64,000 nt of DNA from Siphonodentalium dalli. Lineage: Eukaryota > Mollusca > Scaphopoda > Gadilida > Siphonodentaliidae. The translations under genes were made by a program, and so were the position numbers. Under the pieces are notes generated by a model that worked only from the letters and a program-made list of their open reading frames with translations, was not told the origin of the DNA and ran no database searches. The stretch spans positions 78,520,705 to 78,584,704 of the forward strand of contig CP136067.1 of NCBI GenBank assembly GCA_032622095.1, given 5' to 3'. This document shows, piece after piece, positions 12,601 through 21,716 of this stretch; position 1 is the first letter of the stretch; every line of letters begins with the position of its first letter.

Positions 12601-15600
12601 TCTTAATTCTGGAAAATTGTTGTCGATCTAGCTACGAGTTCCCAAACTATACGTCACCTTTCCTTTCTTGTGTTATACATGTATACTCAAAATTTACAAA
12701 TCTGGAATAATTATGTAAAACATATTCTTGCTCATATTATTCCGGCTGATACATTCAACTAAATATGTTAGCTATTCGAGGCTTTTGAGAACCAGCCCCC
12801 TCCCCAATCATGGATTATGGTCGAACATGTTATAATTTAAGCCTGTACAAGCTAAAATTGTGACAGTTAGGAACTTGTTCAACCTTTGGCTTGAGAAATA
12901 TATACTCTTCTGCAAATTATGGGTGAAGAATTTCTTAAGAAGGTGTCTTAATTTCGAGTCCAATGCCTGTTATTCAAGGCATGAGCGCACCATATCGGAT
13001 TTTTTTTAATTTGAGCTCAGGCCATGCATAGTCGAAAAACATATTTCCTTATCCTGGCTCGACTCGGTGTTGTCCGATTAGGCTATTTAAGATTCATTAT
13101 ATATGCGAATCTCTGGAAATGACATACAAATCCCATGCATGCACGTTCTCTTACCAAGGGAATGGATTCACCATGTATGAGTTAGTCGACTTCCGTGCAT
13201 GTGTATTTATTGGTGATCACTTCCAAAATGTGGAGCGAGAGAGCCGTTCGAGTTTTGCTGGACGAGATAAAATCGGAAGTCAGTGTGTGTGGGGACATTG
13301 AACACTGGTGTATCAAAATAGTCCTAAAAGAGCTTCAGATTCTGCATATTTTATTTTTGATTTCGATGACGCTGTTTCCAACAAATGACGAGAAACAAAT
13401 CAAGTATAAAATTGCGGACTCAAATCCACTTTTCGAAATGAATTAAAACTCGTTAAAAACAGCAACAAATATCAGACATAATTTATTCATTTCGGCATCC
13501 TTGAAAAAAGACGTTGATGACTGACCTGAAATTTCTTGATAGCGGTCAGTTTGATAATAGCTTATAACTACTCATGCAACATATCCTCGCACAAATAAGC
13601 ACACAATCGACATATATGTGCTTATTTGATTCTGAAATAAGCAGATAATGGAGTCATGTCCGTTATTTCGTTATACGGCGTACACCTGGGAAGTCGTGAG
13701 TTGACTCATATGTGTCATTGTGCGCACATTATCTGCTTAGACTCGCCTCATTTTAAGTCGATAATATGACTAAAGCGGTCTTATTATCAGTACATTATCG
13801 ACTCAAAATTAGGCGATTCTAAGTAGATTATCAACCTAAAACAAGTTATATTGTAAGCAGATAATATTCAGTTTTCGGGAGAACAGGCTGACTAACTGGT
13901 CTCGCCTGTTGAAATGAACCGATCGCTCGCAGACGATTAATGATAACAACGATTGGAGTGACCATGTAAAATACATGGAATTTACTTACAGAAATTACAT
14001 ACAAGTGTGTATCCACCAAATTAAAGGCTGACCTAAAATCGATTACCTTTCCCATTCTGGTTGCCAGAATTATCGTTTCTTCCCACTCATCAATTCGATT
14101 TTTTTGGTATTTTTCTCGCGTATTCGTGTTGAATCATTGTTTGTTACCAGGAACATGGTCCGCTTAGACCCAAATATCTCATCATTCTATTTACTATGAT
14201 GTTACGAGGTATATTAGCCAGGTTCATTTAGACGCACAAGAAACTTCTAATCTGTCACCTGACTTGCGTGATCATTTCGACTACACGTACAAGGTCAATC
14301 GATTAAAAATATTAGCGTCCTATAATTGTAACGAGACTTGTGTCAAAAACAAACAAATGCTATTGCCGTACTGTAAATAGTAAAATTCGGCTTAAGCCAG
14401 AAGTAGAAGTGTTAACGCGTTCTAAAACAGACGGCTGTTTCTGTGCTGAGATTGCGTGCTACTCGAATCATGGCGGCTTTTACTCTTGCTTCTTGTCAAG
14501 TATCGTGTCCTGGCACTGAACACAGACAAACTGTGGAGCCATGTGCTGCCGAATTCATCTGAGAAATCATATATATTAACATACTTCAAAATCCTTTCTC
14601 TGTTCGCCGACTGAGAAACCTTTAATTAAGCACTCTAAATATTAATGAAGAGCTCTCTGGTGAATACCTCTTGGGTCGGTGCAGGCCGTGCGCGAACTCA
14701 CGCTGTATAAGAAGACCGGAAATGCAGAACGAGTAGTGTCCCTTTCATCACTGACAAAACCAGCTGATTCCAGTATATGTTGCAGACACTGTTGTAGAGT
14801 CCTTTGTACAACTATGTTGTCAGCATTTTCTTGTACTGCAGCCCAGATGTTACAATTAAGTGGAAGTCGAAGGCGGCTAATTTGACACACGTGTTGCTTG
14901 GGCTAAACCGCTAGACAATGAGCTCATAGTTCGGCTTGAGACGTTGAAATGACAACAAACATTATTTAAAAATAATGTTGGAAACGATTTGCCAAATAAG
15001 CCAATACCAGAAAGAACACGACAAACTGTGCGAATTTTGTTTCTATATATATAGTCATTATGTACCTCTTTGTGAGTCACACGGTGTGCATGTTTCATTT
15101 GTAATAAAAGATGCTACAACAATTGCATATTCGTTCTGGGCTATGATATATAATACTGGTAACGCTTCCACAATACATATGCACATGTCTGTTTAGTGAC
15201 GGGCTGCAATCTCAATATAGGTTAGATCTCACTATAGTGTGATCACCGTTACGTAGCTGATGTTATCTGTATTTTACTTCAACACATGTGACAATCGTTA
15301 TTTATGCTAACAACAAACACTGACGCACATAGCTCGCAACCTCTACAGAGGAGATGACACGGCACCACGCATCTTCATATATATACCACCTTATCTCTTG
15401 GCCAATGTTTCGGATGCTTGCACCTTTCGGCTGTGAATTATTAAACGTGTCATCGTACCTGTGCCCTGTGTTATTTCGTCTATCATTTTTCTAACCGTTT
15501 TGCATTTGAACACTGATTCTATTTAGCGCGTCACACAATCCTGCTTGTCAGGCGTTAGCGATGAGAATTGCGATATCCATATTCTATGACGGGCAGCTCC

Positions 15601-18600
15601 GAAGTGCTTCTCATAAATAAAATAAGATATCGGGGTTATCTCACTGGGGCATACATAACGTGCATACTAAATAGCAATTCTTTTATATTCCTTAGTTCAT
15701 ATCAGAGGCCCACAAGTGTGGATCATCTGACAACTCCTGCGTAGATATTTTCCGGAGGGCAGAGTTGTTGAACGGTTGATTCTATTATTATACCCCCTTT
15801 TTTTTTAAAGGGGGGGGGGGTATACTGTTTTGCACCTGTCCGTCCGTCCGTCCGTGCGTCCGTGCGTGCGTGAGTCCGTACGTCCGTCCGATGTATGTTC
15901 GTGTCATAACTTGAACAGTAGTGCTCGGATCTTAATGAAATTAGGTATGGATGTTCACTATTATGAGGACATTGAATAGAGGTTTCCATCATTTTGTTTG
16001 GATTTTCCATTCTAGAGTTATTCATCTTTGTTTATCTGGAAATAGTGGCTTTTTGGTTCGTCTGGTGTCTGTTCAAGTCGTAACTTCAACAGTTGTGCTG
16101 GGATCTCAACCAAATTTGGTGTGGATGTTCACAACTATGAGGACATTAAAAAGAGGGTTCCATCGTTTTGTTCGGATTTTCCAATCTAGAGTTATTCATC
16201 TTTGTTTATCTCGAAATGTTGGATTTTTGGTCCATCTGGTGTCTGTTCATGTCATAACCTGAACAGTGATGCTCGGATCTCAATGAAATTTTGTATGGAT
16301 GTTCACTACTATGAGGGCATTCAATAGAGGGTTCCATCGTTTTGTTCGGATTTTCCATTCTAGAGTTATACATCTTTGTTCATCTGGAAATGTTGGCTTT
16401 TTGGTTCGTCTGGTGTCTGTTCATGTCGTAACTTCTACAGTTGTACTGGGATCTCAATGGGATTTGGTATGGATGTTCACTACTATGATGACATGAAAAG
16501 GAGGGTTCCATCGTTTTGTTCCGCTTTTCCATTCTAGAGTTATTTATCTTTGTTCATCTGGAAATGTTGGCTTTTTGGTCCGTCTGGTGTCTGTTCATGT
16601 CGTAACTTCAACTGTTGTGCTGGGATCTCAATGGAATTTGGTATAGATGTTCACTGCTATGAGGACATTCAATAGGGGGTTCCATTGTTCTGTTCTGCTT
16701 TTCCATTCTAGAGTAATTCATCTTTGTTTATCTGGAAATGTTGGCTGTTTGATCCATCCGATGTCTGTTCAGCTCATAACTTGAACAGTAATGCTCGGAT
16801 CTCAATGAAATTTTGTATGGATGTTCACCACTATGAGGACATTTAATGGCACATTCAAATGTTTGTTTTGGTTTTTTGTTCTATAGTTATTCATCTTTGT
16901 TTATATGAAAATGCTGATTTCTGGGTCCATATGTCTGAGTATAGCCATCATAAGTTATAGATATGCCCACACTAGGCGGTATGCCACGAGGGGGTATGCA
17001 CCGGACGACAGTCCATCTCTTGTTAAAGTATATATCCTCGACGTGTGCCGGTTAATGAATCGTACGCAATCATACGCAGACAAGATCAGACACGTGACAC
17101 TTCGTTAAGGGGTGGGTTAAGTGTTAATGTTTATTACCGATTGCCCGCTATGACACACTACTAATGATCCTAGATCTGTTAAACTCTGTTCGCAAGTCAA
17201 GTGATGAATAATTTTGAATTGGGATTTCCATGTACTATGTGCCCCGAGGATTTGCATCGAAATACCCATTCAAAATTGGTCACTTGAACTCCCCCTTAAA
17301 ATAATTCTGTTCAAAATTGTGGAATTTGCCAAATTCCTATTTCGTTGACACTTGACAGATACAAAATACAGAATCAAACTTTGGCATGAATATATATGAG
17401 AATCTTTGTCTTCTCGTTGTTCCTATTCTTTCTTTATTTCATTCTTTCTAATTTCGTCCACCCGTTTCTTAGTATAGGAACGGATCCACATCTGATAACG
17501 ATGTCTTCTATAGTGGTATTTGAATATTTTGATATAGTTATATGTATGCAAAACGTCGACACTTCTATTCACTTCATTCCTTTACGCAGCCTATGTCACT
17601 TGAGCACTCCAAACCTACTATGATGGCTTCACATCATCTCAACGATAAACTGAAAACACATATTGCATATTATAACGCCGACATAAAAACCGCCCACCGA
17701 TTCATTAGGGAGAGAAACTGTGGGATTTATATCCCCTTCGATGTGGGTTATGGCCACAAATCGCATGCGTGTTACCCAATATTGCTGTAATAGCTTAAAC
17801 AGATCGATTTTACGCCGTCGTTTTTCTCGCTGCAGTGTAAAAAAATCTGCAAATGCTACATTACTTATCGTAGATTTTATGCCAGCGAGATATATGGACG
17901 AATCACCTCAGCGCATATAACCTCCACAAATCTATTCCACAGGCCGATGATTTTTGAGTTTTTGTTGAGATATTAGCACACATAAAGGATATATAGTTAC
18001 CGCCAATTACTCAGGCAATGCTTGAATCTATTTCGCGGCAGCTTCTTTATTCTTTTTGCACATTTCTGGAAGTTCATATAGACTAACGTGTTCCAGTAAC
18101 TTTATAGTATCCAGGTTGGCAAGACTTGTTTACACTTTTCGGTGGCATGACATGGCAAAATCTCAGAAATTAAGATTTAGCCAAATGAATAATTGGGGGT
18201 GACGTGATTATTAGATGAGAATTGTTAAACTTAGGTAATTGAAACTATACCAATTTCTATTTAAGGGATGGGAAAGCACTCTTGGACCTTTTATACGCGA
18301 CCATTGAAATCAGAACTTGGTTGCACACCTCGATCTCATTGCATTTTGTACCACCAGCATATTATGGGCGGTGTTGCACACTTATACTCATAACAGTTAA
18401 TGGATTATATAGTATTCCGTCTCAGCATAAAGTTGGAGATAACTTGATTGACAAATGTATAGACGAAACTAAAAAAGGACACGCGGTTCATACAGTAATG
18501 CCCAAACTAATTGACCACTTAACCACAGCAGAATTATGGGTAATTTTTCAGGATTTAGTCGGAAATATGGCTTGTTGCCATTCATCGGAAAGCTCTCGCC

Positions 18601-21600
18601 GAGAGCTTTACTGTACATCCTCGTGACTTTGGCTTACATTGTAGAGGAAGAGCACATACTAATAGTGTTTTTGAAACGTTTTAACGGGAAATAGTTTGTG
18701 TTTACAACTGCACGCATTAATTTCATAACATAAAATAATTTCATAACAAAACACAATCTTTATAGATGCATAGTATAAAATTCGGTGGTATCAGTCCACA
18801 TTATAGCATTACATAGTCAGCTGATAGCTGGGATTTAAAGATACGGGCGGCGTTGGCAGTGGGTATGCTGTTAAAATATTCACATCCGTCAAAAACCGCA
18901 ATAAACAGAAAGAATAGTAAAATATAGACAGATCTTGTTCTTATACCAATCAGAAATGGCATAAACAGTATGTTATTGTCAAATGTTTTTCCTTCGTTGT
19001 GTAAACAAAAGCAAAAAACGTTACAGAACCTGGATTTTGTTTAGATCCGGATAAGAGCGTTATTTGTTACTGTTTTCCTGATATGGAAATAATAAAGAGC
19101 GTTTATATCATTTGTGTGTGATTAACCAATAGAATTGCGCTGTGTTATGTAAACAGAAGCCAGACTTCTGTAACACGAGCATGCTCTGTCTTGTTTTCGA
19201 TAGTGTACGTATTACGCACACTATCGCACCGGTACGTCTTGACGACAATATACTATTTACGCGCTGATTATGTTTGGCATATGAACAAAACTATATATTT
19301 TTTAATATTCATTCTGTTGATGGCGATTTGAACACATATGAATATTTCTGCAATGAACGCCGCTCGTGCCTTTAAAGACTCAAATGCAATACAGATAACA
19401 CTCTTAACAATAATTATAACAAAACGCAATAAAACAATTTGACCGATTTGACGTCGGCATGAGTTGTCTCTATTGTTTTTCAACCGTCCGGATTGCTTTA
19501 ATGAACGTTTTGACGTCTGTGTGGTACTGTACTTGGACATGTGTCGTTCAATGTAGCACCCGATACATGACCATTTGGACAACGTTCCCTCCATGGAGAC
19601 AAATATTCCTTTACAGCCGCTATTACTCTGAATCTGCAATTATTAATTGATGAACGTGTGGGCCTTTGAATGTATTTAAGAAGTTTGCTCTTTGTATATC
19701 ACATATGTATAAACGCGGACGCTTGTAATTATGTATAAGGCCACAATAAAAACCTTTTTGTTTCTGATACCCTGCCTGGTTGAGATTTTCTTGCCTGCCT
19801 CAATTTTTTGTTTCAATTTTCTCCAGAAAGCTAGTCTATATTTAACTGTTAGAGTGTCAATGTGAATATTTATCGTTTTCCCAAAAGCAAAAATAAGTGG
19901 GTCATTAAGCTCAACATTGGTAGAGATCTTACTGCAGAGTGAATGAACAAGGGACAACATGTTTTTATTCAATGATCTTATTTTAAATTAGCAAAAAAAT
20001 AAAACAAATCCCTGCCTGCATGCCTACCTGGAAAATGTTCCCAATGTTATCGGAAACAGAGAAGTTTTTTGTTTTGGCCTAACACACTGTGGGCGACTGC
20101 CCGTGGTTTGGTTATACGCGAGTGATTAATCGTACTTTACATTTACAGAACCATCGAAACGGGCCCGTACGGCATATACCAGTGCCCAGCTTGTTGAGCT
20201 TGAGAAGGAGTTTCACTTTAACCGGTACCTGTGTCGACCGCGAAGAATAGAGATGGCCGCCCTGCTCAGCCTCACAGAACGACAGATAAAAATCTGGTTT
20301 CAAAACCGACGGATGAAGTTCAAGAAGGAACAGAAACACAAAGGTGATTTAACGGATTTCAACATACATTGTCTATACATGTAGCGAAGATTTGCAAACG
20401 AAATGCAATTGCCAATCGCATTAGCAAAAATCAAATTGGGTAATTCTATTCTAAGACACGGCAAATTGTTGGAGATATCAGAAAACCATGCCAAGAAAAG
20501 GGATGTTGTATAAAACATTAGGAGTTTGGTGAATAGGTATTGCGCAATATAACATTAACTTTTCTGAAACACCTAGATCGAACATTTCTATACATTCAGA
20601 ACAAAGGATTGCAGGTCGTTTAGACACCTGGATATTTGGGTGTCTGGTTTTAGGATGTTCGATTGCAATGGGAGACACATAATTTGGAAGGAGGTCTAAG
20701 ATAGGTTGACAAATACACGAAATATTGAAATACCGGCTTCAAATGCTCTGAAAAATACTTGCTATGGTCACAGCCATTTTCCAGATGTTTTCAAGTTTTG
20801 CACAGAAGTTCAGCAAACGCTTTGTTTCTACCATACCAGGAATAGACTAACACATAACGCTCTTTTCTGTTCCATGCCGTACACATGGTTGTTGTTTGTT
20901 TGGGATCCAAACACCGTGTTCAAAGTTGTACGTTTTATGACGTCAATGCGTCTTTCTGGGATATATAATGACCGTAGAAAGGTAATTCAGGTATTTATCG
21001 ACCTATTTCGATACCGGGAATTTTTTTTAAGCTATTATCATTAGGTGTATTTTGGAGCGCAAACGCCATGTAGTTTAAAAAAAATCAGCTGAAGTCTAAT
21101 TTGTCAGTGTTTTTATCCTATTTCTTACGTTTCAGGCGTAATAGATCCAATGGGAAAAGTGGACTCCCTCGATATGGTGTTAACGAAAACGGAGAGTGAC
21201 AGTGATGAATCGGTGTCGAATGTACGAGAAGGTTTTACTGATCGATCTTCCCCTGATCTCCCAAATCGAGCACAACCTCAGCATCTACCATCTGGTATAG
21301 GGAATTCTGTACCTACGTCACATTCTACAGAGGAACATAGTCCGCTTCATTCACAGGAAAACACGATGCCACGACAAAGCCCGAATAACCGACAAGCCGC
21401 GTCCCGTGGCAACGGTAACCAAGGGATGTCAGACTTCGGGTCTCAACAACAACAAACAATTCACGCGAGATCTTCGATGAACCCACAATTTCGCTCGTCG
21501 CATTCCCCGCATGGCTATGGATCTGCGCATGCTTACAACCAACAACATGCTATGTACATATCCGACGTGAGTGGTGCGGACGGACACAGAGATCATGGAC

Positions 21601-21716
21601 AACATGCGAATTCTATGGCTTTAAATTATAATTCATCGATGCCGTGTGGAATGGCGGAACTTAATGGTTATTCTCAAAATGGATATGACTATGTTCCTAA
21701 GTTAACACATTTGTAA
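6207..21716 (+). CDS. Hox3: Hox3-class homeodomain transcription factor (three coding exons)
   Basis: Exons 6207-6624, 20149-20343 and 21136-21716 join in frame (both junctions phase 1, GT/AG introns) to give 397 residues. Seen: a Tyr/Gly-rich N-terminus ([20 protein letters not shown]), the hexapeptide IYPWMK at 114-119 followed by ESRQ, a homeodomain at 142-201 ([16 protein letters not shown]; helix 3 [17 protein letters not shown]), a Ser/Gln/His-rich tail, and the C-terminus PKLTHL. Known: vertebrate HOX3 proteins share this homeodomain, the hexapeptide context WMKESRQNT and the same last residues. Role: a nuclear DNA-binding regulator of anterior axial patterning; the hexapeptide recruits PBC/Exd partners and Gln50/Asn51 contact TAAT-type sites. 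Start: ATG 6207 has A at -3; M19 (6261) is an alternative that would begin close to the vertebrate N-terminus. Odd: an extra intron just after the homeodomain, repeat-filled introns, and F56 where vertebrate HOX3 has Tyr. No second homeobox occurs in the window. Confidence 0.96.
6750..6835 (+). promoter_or_regulatory. Cluster of homeodomain-type sites at the start of intron 1
   Basis: Within about 80 bp lie CATTTATTAATGACTTTATG, AGATTTATTG and AGATTTATTAGG, that is four TTTAT/TTAT-class cores plus TTAAT. Such sites bind Hox and Cdx factors, and AGATTTAT differs by one base from the Pbx-Hox consensus TGATNNAT. An autoregulatory element is possible, but A/T-rich DNA makes such motifs by chance. 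Confidence 0.25.
6836..10953. other. Intron 1 DNA, no feature recognised
   Basis: Long A/T-rich stretch. The open frames at 7761-7964, 7986-8303, 8927-9112 and 9878-10090 are short, overlap nothing conserved and have no splice-bounded structure. Positions 8510-8600 are less A/T-rich than the surroundings and could be a conserved element, but that cannot be judged from one genome. Confidence 0.4.
10954..11337 (+). repeat. Dispersed repeat family B, copy 1
   Basis: This segment is collinear with 20681-21080 in intron 2. It starts AATTTGG...GGAGGT and ends GTATTTTGGAGCGCAAAC. Shared blocks include GGTCACAGCCATTTTCCAG, AACGCTCTTTTCTGTT and TATGACGTCAATGCGTC, the last with a perfect CRE palindrome TGACGTCA. 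The copies are well diverged, so the insertions are old. No coding capacity or terminal inverted repeat is seen. Confidence 0.65.
11715..12252 (+). mobile_element. TTAA-flanked MITE-like element, family A, copy 2
   Basis: TTAA is followed by AGATACGGGCGGCG at the left. The right end is the complementary CGCCGCCCGTGCC followed by TTAA. The interior is non-coding and shares TCCGGAT, CATATCAGGAAAA-type and AACATAATCAGCG blocks with copies 1 and 3. Length about 538 bp. The four-base TTAA flanks with GC-rich termini fit a non-autonomous piggyBac-like element. Confidence 0.75.
12321..12408. repeat. C13 and G13 runs in inverted arrangement
   Basis: A run of 13 C (12321-12333) and a run of 13 G (12396-12408) face each other across 62 bp. 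They could pair as a hairpin, and the G run alone could join a G-quadruplex. The flanks are unrelated, so a terminal inverted repeat of a small element is possible but not shown. Confidence 0.5.
12409..13728. other. Intron 1 DNA, no feature recognised
   Basis: No gene or repeat is identified. Overlapping plus-strand frames at 13119-13301 and 13195-13446 have no recognisable product. Confidence 0.4.
13729..13831. repeat. Inverted repeat (hairpin)
   Basis: The left arm, 13729-13765 (TTATCTGCTTAGACTCGCCT...), and the right arm, 13794-13831 (...AGGCGATTCTAAGTAGATTA), are reverse complements over about 37 bp with about six mismatches. The loop is about 28 bp. Related CTGCTTA/TAAGCAG strings recur at 13640 and 13855, so this may be the core of a larger, decayed element. 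Confidence 0.55.
13832..15784. other. Intron 1 DNA, no feature recognised
   Basis: No feature is supported. A minus-strand frame at 14642-14890 (82 codons) and its plus-strand shadow at 14679-14885 are the most coding-like pieces, but I recognise neither and see no splice sites that would use them. Confidence 0.35.
15785..17000 (+). repeat. 174-bp tandem array with palindromic head
   Basis: The head is a palindrome (TATACCCCC ... GGGGGTATA, 15790-15822) followed by CCGTCCGTCCGTCCGTGCGT. Then come about six units of 174 bp, marked by GTTATTCATC-type strings at 16017, 16191, 16365, 16539, 16713 and 16886. Because 174 is 58 codons, a frame stays open through parts of it (15951-16262, 16299-16496) and encodes a repeating peptide. 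Such CCGTCCGTC-headed repeats are widespread in molluscs, so this is most likely a mobile element with internal tandem units, not a gene. Confidence 0.75.
17001..18834. other. Intron 1 DNA with one short dispersed match
   Basis: Positions 17249-17288 (TTTGCATCGAAATACCCATT and onward, including CAAAATTGGTC) match 51322-51362 closely, so this is a fragment of a dispersed repeat. The 114-codon frame at 18282-18626 starts at TTG and matches nothing I recognise. I see no other feature. Confidence 0.4.
18835..19375 (+). mobile_element. TTAA-flanked MITE-like element, family A, copy 3
   Basis: It has the same orientation and nearly the same length (541 bp) as the copy at 11715. TTAA plus AGATACGGGCGGCG lies at the left, CGCCGCTCGTGCC plus TTAA at the right. 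It differs from copy 2 by scattered substitutions and small indels and carries an extra short palindrome near 19195-19225 (GATAGTGTACGTATTACGCA...). Non-coding. Confidence 0.75.
19376..19752. other. Intron 1 DNA, no feature recognised
   Basis: The opposed frames at 19268-19639 (minus, partly inside the neighbouring element) and 19459-19650 (plus) are not supported as genes. Confidence 0.4.
19753..20069 (+). repeat. Dispersed repeat family C, copy 1 (next to homeodomain exon)
   Basis: This segment is collinear with 28245-28555. Shared blocks include TACCCTGCC, TGAGATTTTCTTGCC, TCCAGAAAGCTAG, CTCAACATTGGTAGAGATCT and CAATGTTATCGGAAACAGAG. It is about 315 bp long and non-coding. It ends about 80 bp before the homeodomain exon, so the branch point and pyrimidine tract of intron 1 lie in the short remaining stretch. 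Confidence 0.7.
20149..20343 (+). CDS. Hox3: Hox3 coding exon 2 (homeodomain)
   Basis: This exon encodes the end of codon 140 to the first base of codon 205. The homeodomain spans 20154-20333 (residues 142-201). It contains Trp48, Phe49, Gln50, Asn51 and Arg53, all needed for a working recognition helix. It is bounded by TTTACAG and by AAAG before the donor GTGATT. The whole homeodomain sits in one 195-nt exon. Confidence 0.95.
20344..21135 (+). other. Hox3 intron 2 (792 bp)
   Basis: Donor GTGATT, acceptor TTTCAG ending at 21135, phase 1. It lies three residues after the homeodomain. Positions 20344-20680 show no feature; most of the rest is the family B repeat at 20681-21080. Confidence 0.9.
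20681..21080 (+). repeat. Dispersed repeat family B, copy 2 (inside intron 2)
   Basis: This copy is collinear with 10954-11337 and keeps the shared TATGACGTCAATGCGTC block with its TGACGTCA site. It fills half of intron 2 and ends 55 nt before the acceptor of exon 3. An open frame over it (20706-21044) is accidental. Confidence 0.65.
21136..21716 (+). CDS. Hox3: Hox3 coding exon 3 (C-terminal region)
   Basis: This exon encodes residues 205-397, rich in Ser, Gln, Asn and His, with a QQQQ run and Asp/Glu-rich TESDSDES near its start. It ends [10 protein letters not shown] then TAA. The C-terminal PKLTHL is the strongest Hox3 mark outside the homeodomain. Translation does not start at the internal ATG (21150, residue 210): four codons before it are open back to the splice acceptor and complete the reading frame from exon 2. 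Confidence 0.94.

Larger units (their letters stand above)
6625..20148 (+). other. Hox3 intron 1 (13.5 kb)
   Basis: Donor GTATGT at 6625 and acceptor TTTACAG ending at 20148. It splits the linker between hexapeptide and homeodomain, the usual position for a Hox intron. It contains two family A elements, one copy each of families B and C, a 174-bp tandem array and several hairpins, described separately. Confidence 0.93.

Noticed and set aside
14642-14890. 82-codon minus-strand frame with transposase-like feel
   Set aside because: No DDE motif or helix-turn-helix could be pointed to, and no inverted ends flank it.
15951-16496. Protein-coding genes over the 174-bp repeats
   Set aside because: Openness follows from a unit length divisible by three; there is no conserved domain and the array sits in a CCGTCCGTC-headed repeat.
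18282-18626. 114-codon frame in Hox3 intron 1
   Set aside because: Starts at TTG, no recognisable domain, no splice sites, single copy.
21150-21716. Independent gene starting at the ATG at 21150
   Set aside because: The codons before it are open back to a splice acceptor and continue the homeodomain exon in phase; the end PKLTHL belongs to Hox3.
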